Below, in pieces: positions 19,178 through 27,708 of a stretch of DNA of 64,000 bases. Every line of letters starts with the position of its first letter. The stretch's first letter is position 1. The DNA is from an uncultured bacterium (lineage in GTDB: Bacteria > Planctomycetota > JAJSAM01 > JAJVHW01): contig CALKVK010000023.1 in NCBI GenBank assembly GCA_937996235.1, forward strand, positions 186,001 through 250,000, read 5' to 3'. Both the position numbers and the translations under genes were made by a program. The notes under the pieces are model-generated. The model saw nothing but the letters and a program-made list of their open reading frames with translations, ran no database searches and had not been told where the DNA came from.

Positions 19178-20404
19178 TCAGAAGCGGTCCGCGAGGCGCT
19201 CGTAGATGCGCACGAGCCCGCGTGACTCACGTCGCCAGTCGAGCTCGCCGCGCGCCGCGTCGCGCGCCCGCTCGCGGCAGAGCGCGGCGAGCGACGTGTC
19301 GCGCAGCAGCGTGTCGAGCGCCTCGGCAACGGCGCGCGGATCGGACGGGTCGCGCGCCGCCCAGAGCACGCCCGCGCCGGTGCCGCGCACGAGCGACGCG
19401 GTCGCGGCGAGGTCCGACGCCGCGATCGGCACGCCGGCGGCGAAGCACTCCAGCACCTCGATCGGCAGGCCGAGACGGGCGACGCGGTCCACGGGCTCCG
19501 CCGGCAGCACCGCCGCGTCCGCGGCGCCGAGCAGGTCGATGAGCTCGTCCTCGGGCACGGGCGGGACGAACCGCACGCGCGCCTCGACGCCCGCCGCGAC
19601 GGCGACGCGCTCGATCTCCTCGCGCACGCGGGACCAGCCCAGCAGCACGAGTCCGACGTTGCCGCGCAGCGTCGCGAGCGCGCGCACGGCCGCGTCCACA
19701 CCGGAACCCGGCCCGCCGGGGCCGCGGTACGCGACGAGGAGCTCCTGCGGCAGCGCGCCGACGCGCACGTGCAGGCGTCCGGGCGCGCCGTTGCCCGGGC
19801 GCAGGAACGCGTCGCGCACGACGACCGGGTCCTCCACGCGGCAGCGCGCGATGAGATCCGCCGCCAGCTCCGGCGACGACGTCACGACGGCCGCGGCTCC
19901 GGCGGCGACGAGCCGCCGGCGCAGCGCGTCGGCGCGGCGCGTGAGAGCGTGCAGCACACCGAGTGCGGCGCTGCGGCGCGGTCCGGGCGCGCGCGCGGCG
20001 ACGACACGCGCGTGGCGCTCCGCGGCGCAGACGCCGGGGTCGTCCACGACGCACGGCACGCCGAGGCGTCGCGCCGCGGCGAGCACGGGCTCCGCGACGT
20101 CGAGACCGAACACGTGCAGCGCGTCGGGACGCCCGCGCGCCAGCGCCGCGGCCGCGAGCTTCTCGTAGCGCCGCATCCAGCGCACGACGTGCGAGCCGCG
20201 CGACGGTGGCGCGTCCGCGAGGACCCACGCGGGCACCGTGCTCCGCACGATCACGGCCGGCCCGAGGTCCTCCTCGGGCTCCGTGCCCGGCGCGAGCACG
20301 CCGTGGAGCGTCACCTCGTGACCCGCTGCGGCGAGCACGCGCACGTGCGCGAGCGCGCGCCGGTCGCGCGTGAGGTCGGTGGCGGCGATGCAGGTGATCT
20401 TCAT
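19178..20404 (-). CDS. GT-B glycosyltransferase (GT4-like)
   Basis: A 408-residue soluble or membrane-associated enzyme starting ATG-AAG-ATC (MKITCIAATDLTRDRRALAHVRVLAAAGHEVTLHG), the usual N-terminal Rossmann strand of GT4 enzymes. The C-terminal nucleotide-sugar domain shows LLVAYRGPGGPGSGVDAAVRALATL, VRFVPPVPEDELIDLLGAADAAVLP and LPIEVLECFAAGVPIAASD, the usual place of the EX7E-like donor site. It transfers a sugar to the growing lipid-linked glycan; donor and acceptor cannot be predicted. It is followed after 93 bp by the polymerase-like gene upstream on the same strand. Confidence 0.87.
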   Translation of the reverse strand: MKITCIAATDLTRDRRALAHVRVLAAAGHEVTLHGVLAPGTEPEEDLGPAVIVRSTVPAWVLADAPPSRGSHVVRWMRRYEKLAAAALARGRPDALHVFGLDVAEPVLAAARRLGVPCVVDDPGVCAAERHARVVAARAPGPRRSAALGVLHALTRRADALRRRLVAAGAAAVVTSSPELAADLIARCRVEDPVVVRDAFLRPGNGAPGRLHVRVGALPQELLVAYRGPGGPGSGVDAAVRALATLRGNVGLVLLGWSRVREEIERVAVAAGVEARVRFVPPVPEDELIDLLGAADAAVLPAEPVDRVARLGLPIEVLECFAAGVPIAASDLAATASLVRGTGAGVLWAARDPSDPRAVAEALDTLLRDTSLAALCRERARDAARGELDWRRESRGLVRIYERLADRF

Positions 20405-20497
20405 GGCGTCGGGCGGTCGGTTCGGCGGGTGGTCAGCGGACGGGCGGCGCGGGCGACGCGCCCCCGCTGCGCGCGGACGCAGCGCCCCGTGTCCCCG

Positions 20498-22624
20498 TCA
20501 TCGGCCGCCCGGTGCCGCCGGATCGAGTCCGTCGACGAGCGCGTCGGCCTCGGCGTCGCGCCCCTGCGCGCGCAGTTGACGTGCGGTCGCGGCCGCGGCG
20601 TCGCGCGCGTACGACCGGTCCGGCAGCAGGGCGCGCAGCCGCTCGGCCGGCAGCTCGCGCGCGAGCGCCTCGCGCCACGCGCGCGAGAACGCCTGCGGCA
20701 CGAGCGCGCCCGCCTCGCGCAGCGCGGCCGCGGCGTCGTCGCCGGGCGGGCCCGCCGGCGCGGGCGCGGCGCCGAGCAGGTCGAGGTAGAGCACGCCGAT
20801 CTGCAGGTTGACGTCGGCGTGCCCGCGGCTCACCCAGCGCGCGCGCCCGAGCGCTGCGAGGCACTCCGCGCGGAGCGCGTCGGCTGCGGCCGTGTCGCTC
20901 TCGAGCATGTAGGCCTGGAGCGCGGCCATGCCGCACCACAGGTGCGCCGCGTCGTGCAGCGGGTCGCGCGTCGCGGCCGACACGAGCGTCGCCCGCGCGT
21001 CGGCGAGCGCCGCGCGCGGGTCGGCGGCGTCGCGCAGCGCCGCGAGCTCCGCGCGCCCGGCGGCCAGCAGGCGCTCGCCCGGCGGCACGCCCGCGGGCTC
21101 GCCGCGTCCGCCCGCGGCCCACGCCTGCGCGAAGTCGCCGACGACGAGGAACGCGAGCAGCGCCACGAGCACCGCCGCGACGGGACGTCGGCGCGCAGGC
21201 AACTCGGTCGACTCCGCAGCAAGTGCTGCGGGCAGCGTGACGAGCACCGCGAACGGCAGCGCGACGACGAGGAACTGCGTCTGGAAGTCGGCGAGTCCGC
21301 CGACGAGCACGACCGTCGCCGCGCCGAGACAACTCGCCGCGACGGCGGCGTGCGACGCGTCCGCGCCGCGCGTGAGACGCCACGCCGCGCGCAGCGCGGG
21401 CACCAGCCAGAGCAGCGCGAGCACGGCGCCGACCACGCCGACGTCGCTCAGCAGGTTCAGCGGCTCGCAGTGCGCGAACCAGAGTTCCTGCGGCGCGTCG
21501 ACCGACTGCGTCAGATGGATCGCGCGCCCGAACGACCCGAGTCCGGTGCCGAGGAGCGGCGCGTGCAGGAACAGGTCCCACGTGGACGCCCAGCCCGCGA
21601 AGCGCGGCTCGGCGACGCCCGCGGTGCCGCGCAGGTAGTCGAGCAGGTAGTCGACGCGCGTGCGCAGCGCGGGCACCGCGAACGCCGCTGCGACACCGCC
21701 CGCGGGCACGAGCCAGGCGAGCGTCGCGAGCGCTCGTGCGAACCCGCGGCGGCCGCGGAGCGCGAGCGCGCGCGCGCCGACGAACGCCGTCACCGCGAGT
21801 CCGAGCGCGGTCGCGGCGAGCATGATGCGCGCGAGCGAGAGCAGCGCGCCCGCGGAGCAGACGAGGAGCGCCGCGAGAGTTGCGACGACGACCGCGCGGC
21901 GCGGCGGCGACACCTGCACGCACTCGAGCAGCGCGAGTCCCGCGGCGGCGCACGCGCCCATGCCCGCCCACACGCCCAGCATCGGCGCCATCACGAACGT
22001 GCCCGTGACGCGACCGACGCCCGAGACCTTCGCGACGCCGAGCACGGTGTCGCCGCCCGCGTACGTCGAGAGCAGCCCGATCCCGCACTCCGCGGTCGCG
22101 AGCAGCGCGACGAAGAGGAGCACGCGCCGCGCGACCGCGAGACGTCCCCCGCGCGCGGCGGCGAAGGTCGCGGCAACGGCGCCCGTCACGCACACGAGGT
22201 CGAGGAGCGCGCGCCGCGTGCCGTCGGGCCAGAGCGAGAGCGTGCGCGGCACGGCGAGCGCACCGTCGCCGGAGACGTGGTCCCACGTGCTGCCGACGAA
22301 CGGCGCGACGCCACGCACGAGCGCGGCCGGCAGCGGCAGCAGCGCGACGAACGCGAGCAGCGCGAGGAGCAGCAGCGGACGCGTCGCGCGCACGGCGGGG
22401 TCGCGTCCCCGCAAGGGGAACGCGCCGCTCCACGCGACGCCGCCGAGCGCCGCGAGCGCGCACAGGAGCACGAGCGCGCGCGGGCCGAGCGCCTCGGCGA
22501 AGCGCGCGAGGAACGCGGGCGCGCCCTCGAGCGCGTCCATGCGCGGCGGCGCGCCGAAGAGGACGCAGCCGACGAGCACCCCGGCGCCGAGCGCGGCCGG
22601 CGCGAGGTCCGCGCTGCGTCTCAC
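20498..22624 (-). CDS. O-antigen ligase/polymerase-like membrane protein (Wzy/WaaL type) with helical C-terminus
   Basis: A 708-residue protein starting at GTG 22624, overlapping the asparagine-synthase stop by 4 bases (GTGA). About ten to twelve hydrophobic helices fill residues 1-480. The Wzy_C region is visible as SLARIMLAATALGLAVTAF, HAPLLGTGLGSFGRAIHLTQ and an AHCEPLNLLSDVGVVG loop whose His is placed like the ligase HxxxxL motif. The last ~220 residues are an alanine-rich TPR-like domain (AHLWCGMAALQAYML). Such proteins polymerise or ligate lipid-linked repeat units on the outer face of the inner membrane. Coupling to the amidotransferase gene suggests the two modify or assemble the same unit. 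Confidence 0.87.
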   Translation of the reverse strand: MRRSADLAPAALGAGVLVGCVLFGAPPRMDALEGAPAFLARFAEALGPRALVLLCALAALGGVAWSGAFPLRGRDPAVRATRPLLLLALLAFVALLPLPAALVRGVAPFVGSTWDHVSGDGALAVPRTLSLWPDGTRRALLDLVCVTGAVAATFAAARGGRLAVARRVLLFVALLATAECGIGLLSTYAGGDTVLGVAKVSGVGRVTGTFVMAPMLGVWAGMGACAAAGLALLECVQVSPPRRAVVVATLAALLVCSAGALLSLARIMLAATALGLAVTAFVGARALALRGRRGFARALATLAWLVPAGGVAAAFAVPALRTRVDYLLDYLRGTAGVAEPRFAGWASTWDLFLHAPLLGTGLGSFGRAIHLTQSVDAPQELWFAHCEPLNLLSDVGVVGAVLALLWLVPALRAAWRLTRGADASHAAVAASCLGAATVVLVGGLADFQTQFLVVALPFAVLVTLPAALAAESTELPARRRPVAAVLVALLAFLVVGDFAQAWAAGGRGEPAGVPPGERLLAAGRAELAALRDAADPRAALADARATLVSAATRDPLHDAAHLWCGMAALQAYMLESDTAAADALRAECLAALGRARWVSRGHADVNLQIGVLYLDLLGAAPAPAGPPGDDAAAALREAGALVPQAFSRAWREALARELPAERLRALLPDRSYARDAAAATARQLRAQGRDAEADALVDGLDPAAPGGR

Positions 22625-24453
22625 GCGCGCTCCCGCAGCGCCGCCTCGAGCGCCACGAGCGCGTATACCGCGGGACCGAGCGCGTCGTCGCCGGCTGCGT
22701 GCGCGGCGGCGAGCGCGTCGAGCGACGCGGCGTCGAGCACGTCGCGGACGCGCGCCGCGCGGTCGAGCAGGTGCGTGCGGACGACGTCGCGCGCGCGGCC
22801 GCGCAGCCACTCGGAGACGGGCACCGCGAAGCCGTGCTTCCTGCGCGTCGTCAGCTCGCGCGGCAGCACGCCGCGGAGCGCGCGCCGCAGCAGCCGCTTG
22901 TCGGCGCCGTGCGCGCGCGCGGGTGCGGCGCCCGCCAGGTCGGCGACGGCGTCGTCGAGGAAGGGCACGCGGTTCTCGAGTCCGCACGCCATCGTCGTGC
23001 GGTCCTCCTTCGCGAGGAGGTCGTCGGGCAGGTAGACGTCGAGGTCGGCGGCGCGCGCGGCGTCGGCGAAGGTCGGCGCCGCGCGGAAGTGCGCGCGCAG
23101 GCGCTCGAGCACCGGCGGCGGGTCCGCGTCGCCGAGCAGCCGCACGCGCCACGCGGCGGGCACCACGGCGAGCCGCTCGAGATAACGCGCCGCGGGGTCG
23201 CGCTCGCGCGCCGAGGCGGCGAGTTTCCGCGCCCACGCGGCCGCGCTGCCGCCCGCGCCGCGCCGCGACGTCGGCAGCACGGCGGCGAGGGCGCGCGCAC
23301 ACGGCGCAGCGACGCGCGGCACGTCGCCGAGACGGTAGCGGCGATAGCCGAGGAAGAGCTCGTCGGCGCCGGTGCCGGTCAGCACGACGGTCACGTCGCG
23401 GGCCGCTGCGCGCGAGAGCGCGAGCACGGCCAGCGCCGAAGAGTCGCCGAACGGCTCGCCGAACGCGCGCGCGCACGCGGCGAGGAGCTCCGCGAGGTCG
23501 TCGGGCGCGAACGCGACCTCGGTGTGCTCGGCGCCGAGCAGCTCCGCGCTGCGGCGCGCGGCGGCGGACTCGTCGTACCGGCCCTCGCCCGGGAAGCCGA
23601 GCGCGAAGGTGCGGAGCGGCGCGCCGGCCGCGCGCACGAGCGCCGCGACGGCCGCCGAATCGACCCCGCCTGAGAGGTACACGCCGACGGGCACGTCGCC
23701 CATCAGGTGCCGCGCCACGGCCGCCGCGAGGGCGTCGCGGACGGCGTCCTCCGCGGGCGCGGGCGCGTCGGTCGCGGTCGCGGGCGCGGGCGGCGGGGCG
23801 AACCGCAGCGTCGTGCGTCCGCGCGGCCCGACGACGAGCGCCGTCCCCGCGGGCACCTTGCGGACGGCCGCGTCGAGCGTGCGCGGAGCGGGCACGACGC
23901 CGAGCGCCAGGTAGTCGCGCAGCGCGTCGCGGTCGAGGCGGCCCGACGCGGGCAGGGCCGAGGGCTCCGACGCGAACGCGAGGGGCGGCCCGTCGGCGAC
24001 GTAGAGCGGCTTGATGCCGAAGCGGTCGCGCGCGAGCACGGTCTCGCCGCTGCGGGCGTCGTGGAGCGCGAGGGCGAACATCCCGCGCAGGCGGGCGAGC
24101 GCGGCGACGCCGTCCGCGGCGACGAGCGGCGCGACGACGGCGGTGTCGGGGCCGGGGGGGACGTCGATGCCGCGGGCGCGGAGCTCGTCGCGCAGCGCGG
24201 CGTGGTTCCAGATCTCGCCGTTGACGGTGGCGACGACGCGGCCGTCGGCGGCGGTGTAGGGACCGGAGGCGGCGAGGGGGTCCGTCACGTGGAGGCGGGC
24301 CGCGCCCAGGACGCCGCCGCCCGCGGCGAGCACCGCCCGCTCGCCGGGCCCCCGGTGCGCGAGCCGCGCGACCATGCGACGCACCTCGCCCGCCGCCGCC
24401 TCCGAGGCGCCGGCGCGGGGGTCGTCGAGGGTCAGCCCGCAGATGCCGCACAT
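22621..24453 (-). CDS. asnB: Asparagine synthase-like glutamine amidotransferase (copy 1)
   Basis: A 610-residue protein with N-terminal MCGICG, so Cys is exposed after Met removal as the glutaminase nucleophile. Class-II amidotransferase motifs: HRGPGE at 33-38 (the usual Asp of HRGPD is Gly here) and NGEIWN at 78-83. The synthase domain has the PP-loop SGGVDS at 261-266, GTGADELFLGYRRY and KEDRTTMACGLENRVPFLD. True AsnB makes asparagine; in glycan loci these proteins are often assumed to amidate sugar carboxylates. Two further copies in this window and coupling to a Wzy/WaaL-like gene favour that role. The 510-bp upstream region is repeat island 2. Confidence 0.92.
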   Translation of the reverse strand: MCGICGLTLDDPRAGASEAAAGEVRRMVARLAHRGPGERAVLAAGGGVLGAARLHVTDPLAASGPYTAADGRVVATVNGEIWNHAALRDELRARGIDVPPGPDTAVVAPLVAADGVAALARLRGMFALALHDARSGETVLARDRFGIKPLYVADGPPLAFASEPSALPASGRLDRDALRDYLALGVVPAPRTLDAAVRKVPAGTALVVGPRGRTTLRFAPPPAPATATDAPAPAEDAVRDALAAAVARHLMGDVPVGVYLSGGVDSAAVAALVRAAGAPLRTFALGFPGEGRYDESAAARRSAELLGAEHTEVAFAPDDLAELLAACARAFGEPFGDSSALAVLALSRAAARDVTVVLTGTGADELFLGYRRYRLGDVPRVAAPCARALAAVLPTSRRGAGGSAAAWARKLAASARERDPAARYLERLAVVPAAWRVRLLGDADPPPVLERLRAHFRAAPTFADAARAADLDVYLPDDLLAKEDRTTMACGLENRVPFLDDAVADLAGAAPARAHGADKRLLRRALRGVLPRELTTRRKHGFAVPVSEWLRGRARDVVRTHLLDRAARVRDVLDAASLDALAAAHAAGDDALGPAVYALVALEAALRERA

Positions 24454-24509
24454 GGCGAGGATCGTAGCCCCCTTGGACGCCCGACCCGCGCCCGCTCCGC
24501 CCCCCTCAC

Positions 24510-24670
24510 CCGAATCGGGGACGGTCCTCGTCCAGGCTCGCGCTCCACTCCCCGTTGAATCGGGGACGGTCCTCGCGCAGGCTCGCACCGGAACGAGCCG
24601 TTGCGGAGGGGACGGTCCTCGCGCAGGCTCGCACCGGAACGAGCCGTTGCGTCGGGGACACTCCTGCGTG
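24510..24670 (+). repeat. GGGGACGGTCC repeat array, forward block of island 2
   Basis: Four units with GGGGAC at 24517, 24562, 24608 and 24654 (45, 46, 46 bp). Units two to four share the spacer CACCGGAACGAGCCGTTGCG in two consecutive copies. The last unit carries the GGGGACACTCCT variant, as in island 1, where the variant also closes the forward block. Confidence 0.85.
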
Positions 24671-24810
24671 GGGGCCCCGAGCTGTCGCGGCCGCCGCGCG
24701 GTCCGCCGAGGGAGCCGGGCGGACGCCGGCCCGCCGTCGCATCGGCGGCGACGCGGCCCCGTAGCGCCGACACCTCCACGCGACGGCGCGCCGTGAGCGC
24801 TCGCCACGTC
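24671..24810. other. Unique centre of repeat island 2
   Basis: About 140 bp between the opposed repeat blocks, rich in CGCGGCCGCC-type sequence. No gene or RNA is recognised. The complete gene-free interval is 24454-24963, between the divergent asparagine-synthase and polytopic-protein genes, so promoters for both must lie in or around the repeats. Confidence 0.45.
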
Positions 24811-24930
24811 GAGCCTGGGGAGTGTCCCCGACGCAACGAGAACACGCGCACCGAGCCTGGCGCAGGACCGTCCCCTTCGGAATGAGAGGCGCCGTCACGA
24901 GCCTGCGGCAGGACCGTCCCCGAATCCACG
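24811..24930 (-). repeat. GGGGACGGTCC repeat array, reverse block of island 2
   Basis: Three reverse units with GTCCCC at 24824, 24870 and 24916, exactly 46 bp apart. As in island 1, the unit nearest the centre has the AGTGTCCCC variant and the outer units have GGACCGTCCCC. The mirror order of variants in both islands shows a defined architecture rather than random copies. Confidence 0.85.
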
Positions 24931-24963
24931 GGAGGGGGTGCGGGGCGGGTGTATTGAGGGCGC

Positions 24964-26439
24964 GTGGCCGGGACGGACCCGTCGGACGCGCACCCGCCGC
25001 CGCGGCGGCTGGCCGGGGTCTTCTCGTGGAACGGGTGGTGGCGGCTCGGCGGGGCTGCGCTCGTCGCGCTCGGGTGGGTGGCTTGGCGGGTGGTGCCCGA
25101 CGCGATCGCGCGCCCGCTGAGCGTGATGCAGTCCCCGGACGCCGCGACCGCCGCGCGCATGTGGATGGACGCGGCGACGCGGCCCGCCGCCGTCGCCGAC
25201 GGCGTCGCGCTGACGGCGTGCGGGCTCGGTGTGCTCGCTCTCTTCCTGGGACGCCGGATCGTGCGCCGGCCCGCGCTCGTCGCGCTCGTCGCGTGCACCG
25301 GCGTCGCCTACACGATGCTCTCCTTCCACGCCCGCGCCCTGCCCGGCGACTTCGTCGGCGACGCGCGCCACTTCCTGCGCATGGCCGGCGAGTGGCCGTG
25401 GCGCCCGGGGGGATGGTTCCGCTACCGCGTGCTCGGGCCGTGGATCGCGCGCGCGCTCGGCTCGCTCCCGGACGACGTCGTGCCGGACGTCGCCGGCTAC
25501 GGGGCCGCCCGCGGCTGGTTCCTCCTCGCGCTCGGCTCGCTCGCGCTGCTCGGCCCGGCGCTCGTGCTCCTCCTGCGCGACCTGAGGTTCGGCATCGCCG
25601 CCCAGCACCTCGGCGTGCTCCTCTACCTCTCGTCGTTCGCGCTGCTCTACCACTCCTTCAACTACGCGCTCCCCGACCCGCTCGCACTGCTCCTGCTCGT
25701 CCTCGCGTGCCGTGCGATCGTCCGCGGGCGCGATGCGGAACTCGCGGTCTGGCTGCTGCTCGGCGGGCTGACGAAGGAGGTCGTGCTCTTCCTCGTCCCC
25801 GTGCGCTGGTTGTGGGCACGCCGCGACGGACACGGCCTCGACGTGCCGGCGGCGCTCCGCGCGACGCTCCCGGCGCTCCCCGCCCTCGCGGTCTTCGCGT
25901 GGCTGCGCTTCCGGCCGGACGAGGCCGCGAACTACACCGGGTTCGTCGCCGGCAACGCGTTCCTCTTCCCGTGGCGCCACCAGCCGGACAACGTCGCGCG
26001 CCTCTACTCGCCGTTCGCCGCCGGCTGGGCGCTGATCGCCCTCGCCGCACTCCGCCCGGACCGCTGGACGCGCGCCGCCCTCGGCTTCCTCGCGCCGTGC
26101 GCGTTCTCGCTGCTCTTCACCGACTCCGGCCGCATGCTCGTCTACCTGACGCCGTTCGCGATCCCCGCGATGCTGCGCGCGGCCGGCGCCGACGCGCGCG
26201 TCCCCCGCCGCGGCCTCATCGCGCTGCTGCTCGTGTGCCTGTCGATGCGCCTCTGGGAGCCGTTCGCGGTGCTCTGGAAGGTGCCGCTGTTCGTGCGACG
26301 CCCGCTCGCGCTGCTCCTCGCGACCGTCTGCGCGTGGCTCGTGCGCGACGTGTGGGCCCCGCCGCGCGGCGCAGCGGGTCAGCGCGGCGACGCGACGCCG
26401 CGCAGCACGGCGGCCAGCTCCGCCGCGAGCGCGTCGTAG
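24964..26439 (+). CDS. Polytopic membrane protein, GT-C-like
   Basis: A 491-residue protein starting at GTG with GAGGG upstream. About ten hydrophobic helices are separated by short loops. The first large extracytoplasmic loop contains LPGDFVGDARHFLRMAGEWPWRPGGWFRYR; its acidic GDARHF resembles the catalytic-loop arrangement of GT-C glycosyltransferases. Other visible parts are LYHSFNYALPDPLALLLLVLAC and LLLGGLTKEVVLFLVPVRW, the latter similar to DUF-type PMT relatives with a TKE motif. It probably uses a polyprenyl-linked sugar donor. Its last 61 bp overlap the convergent glycosyltransferase gene. The family is inferred from topology and context. Confidence 0.78.
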   Translation: MAGTDPSDAHPPPRRLAGVFSWNGWWRLGGAALVALGWVAWRVVPDAIARPLSVMQSPDAATAARMWMDAATRPAAVADGVALTACGLGVLALFLGRRIVRRPALVALVACTGVAYTMLSFHARALPGDFVGDARHFLRMAGEWPWRPGGWFRYRVLGPWIARALGSLPDDVVPDVAGYGAARGWFLLALGSLALLGPALVLLLRDLRFGIAAQHLGVLLYLSSFALLYHSFNYALPDPLALLLLVLACRAIVRGRDAELAVWLLLGGLTKEVVLFLVPVRWLWARRDGHGLDVPAALRATLPALPALAVFAWLRFRPDEAANYTGFVAGNAFLFPWRHQPDNVARLYSPFAAGWALIALAALRPDRWTRAALGFLAPCAFSLLFTDSGRMLVYLTPFAIPAMLRAAGADARVPRRGLIALLLVCLSMRLWEPFAVLWKVPLFVRRPLALLLATVCAWLVRDVWAPPRGAAGQRGDATPRSTAASSAASAS

Positions 26440-27656
26440 GAGTACGGCGCGACGGACTCCGCGCGCGCGGCACGACGCGCCGTGTCCTCCGGCGTCGCGT
26501 CCGCGAGGTCGCGCAGCCAGGTCGCGATGCCGCGCGCGTCGGCGGGCGCGAACACGCCGCCTGCGCCCGTGTCGCGCACGAGCGCCGCCGCCTCCCCGTC
26601 GGGCGGGCCGACGAACAGCACGGGCACGAGCGCGCCGAACGCGTCGTAGAGCTTCGTGACGACGATCTCGCGGTGCGCGGCGGGCATCAGCACGAGCGCG
26701 GCGTCGGCCGCGCGGAGCGCGTGCGTCGCCACGTCGCGCGCGACGAGCCCGTGGAACGTCACCGCGCGCCCGAGCCCCGCGGCGTGGACGGCGCTCGCGA
26801 ACGCCGGCTCGACGCGTCCGTAGAAGTCCACGTGCACGCGCTCGGTCGCCTGCGGCGCGAGATCGCGCAGCGCCGCGAGCGCGCCGAGCAGCGGACCGAC
26901 GCCGTGCTCCGCGTGCGCATAGACCTTGCCGGCGAAGACGACGTGCACACGGCCGTCGCGCGCGCGCGGCGGCGGCTCGAGCGGCGCGCGTTCGAGGTAT
27001 CCGTTGCGGACCACGTGGACGGGCACGTCGAGACCGAGCGCGCGCACGCGCTCCGCCTGCCCCTCCGTCGTCACCGTGACCGCCGCGGCGCGCGCCAGCC
27101 AGCGCCGCTCGAGCCGGCGGTCGAGCGCACGCCGCGCGGGCGAGTGCGTCGAGCCGTACTGGTTCGCGGACCACAGGTCGCGCAGGTCGGCGACCCAGGG
27201 CAGTCCGCCCTGCGCGAGCACCGCGCCGGTGCGCAGCGAGGTCCACGGACTCGACGTCGTCCACACGACGTCGAACGCGCGCTCCGCGTGGAGACGCCGC
27301 GCCGCCGCGAGCGACGGCGCGTGGAACCCGCGCCACGGGTCGGGCACGTAGAGCGCCTCGCGGACGACGCGCCGCGCGAGGCCGCCGCCCGCGCGCTGCG
27401 TGTCGGCCGCCGACTCCGCGCGCCCGGCGGGCGCCCCGCGCTGCCACGGCCAGCGCTCCTCGTCCACGCGCACGACGCCCGGCGGGTCGGTCCACGGGTC
27501 GCCGGGCACGGTCGCGTAGTTGCCGTCGCGCACGGTCACGAGCTGCGGCGCGACCCCGTGCGCGGACAGGTGGCGGAAGAACCCGAGCGCGCGCTTCGCC
27601 CCGGCGTCCACCGACGGCGGGAAGTAGTACGCGACGAGCAGCGCGCGCAGATCCAC
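26379..27656 (-). CDS. GT4-like glycosyltransferase
   Basis: A 425-residue enzyme from the GTG at 27656 (VDLRALLVAYYFPPSVDAGAKRALGFFRHLSAHG). The YYFPP...G motif is characteristic of WcaI/WbuB-like GT4 enzymes and binds the acceptor or nucleotide near the N-terminus. Later motifs are WVADLRDLWSANQY, VVFAGKVYAHAEHGVGPLLGALAAL and VVTKLYDAFGALVPVLFVGPP, the last at the donor-binding position. A longer frame from 27794 would add unlike, Arg-rich sequence. The start is only 52 bp from a divergent glycosyltransferase, so one short region must serve both. Its 3' end overlaps the convergent polytopic gene. Confidence 0.88.
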   Translation of the reverse strand: MDLRALLVAYYFPPSVDAGAKRALGFFRHLSAHGVAPQLVTVRDGNYATVPGDPWTDPPGVVRVDEERWPWQRGAPAGRAESAADTQRAGGGLARRVVREALYVPDPWRGFHAPSLAAARRLHAERAFDVVWTTSSPWTSLRTGAVLAQGGLPWVADLRDLWSANQYGSTHSPARRALDRRLERRWLARAAAVTVTTEGQAERVRALGLDVPVHVVRNGYLERAPLEPPPRARDGRVHVVFAGKVYAHAEHGVGPLLGALAALRDLAPQATERVHVDFYGRVEPAFASAVHAAGLGRAVTFHGLVARDVATHALRAADAALVLMPAAHREIVVTKLYDAFGALVPVLFVGPPDGEAAALVRDTGAGGVFAPADARGIATWLRDLADATPEDTARRAARAESVAPYSYDALAAELAAVLRGVASPR

Positions 27657-27708
27657 GCGCCCGAACCTACCCGAGCCCGAGGCGCGCGCCGCAGACCGCC
27701 GCGCGCAC

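Noticed and set aside
18192..19205. Reading frames across repeat island 1 encoding GPSP/DRPRF-like peptides
   Set aside because: The recurring peptide pattern follows directly from the 46-bp DNA repeat read in different frames. No ribosome-binding site or recognisable domain.
24432..25298. A 288-codon minus-strand frame over island 2
   Set aside because: Its coding potential comes from repeats plus antisense of the polytopic-protein gene start; no motifs.
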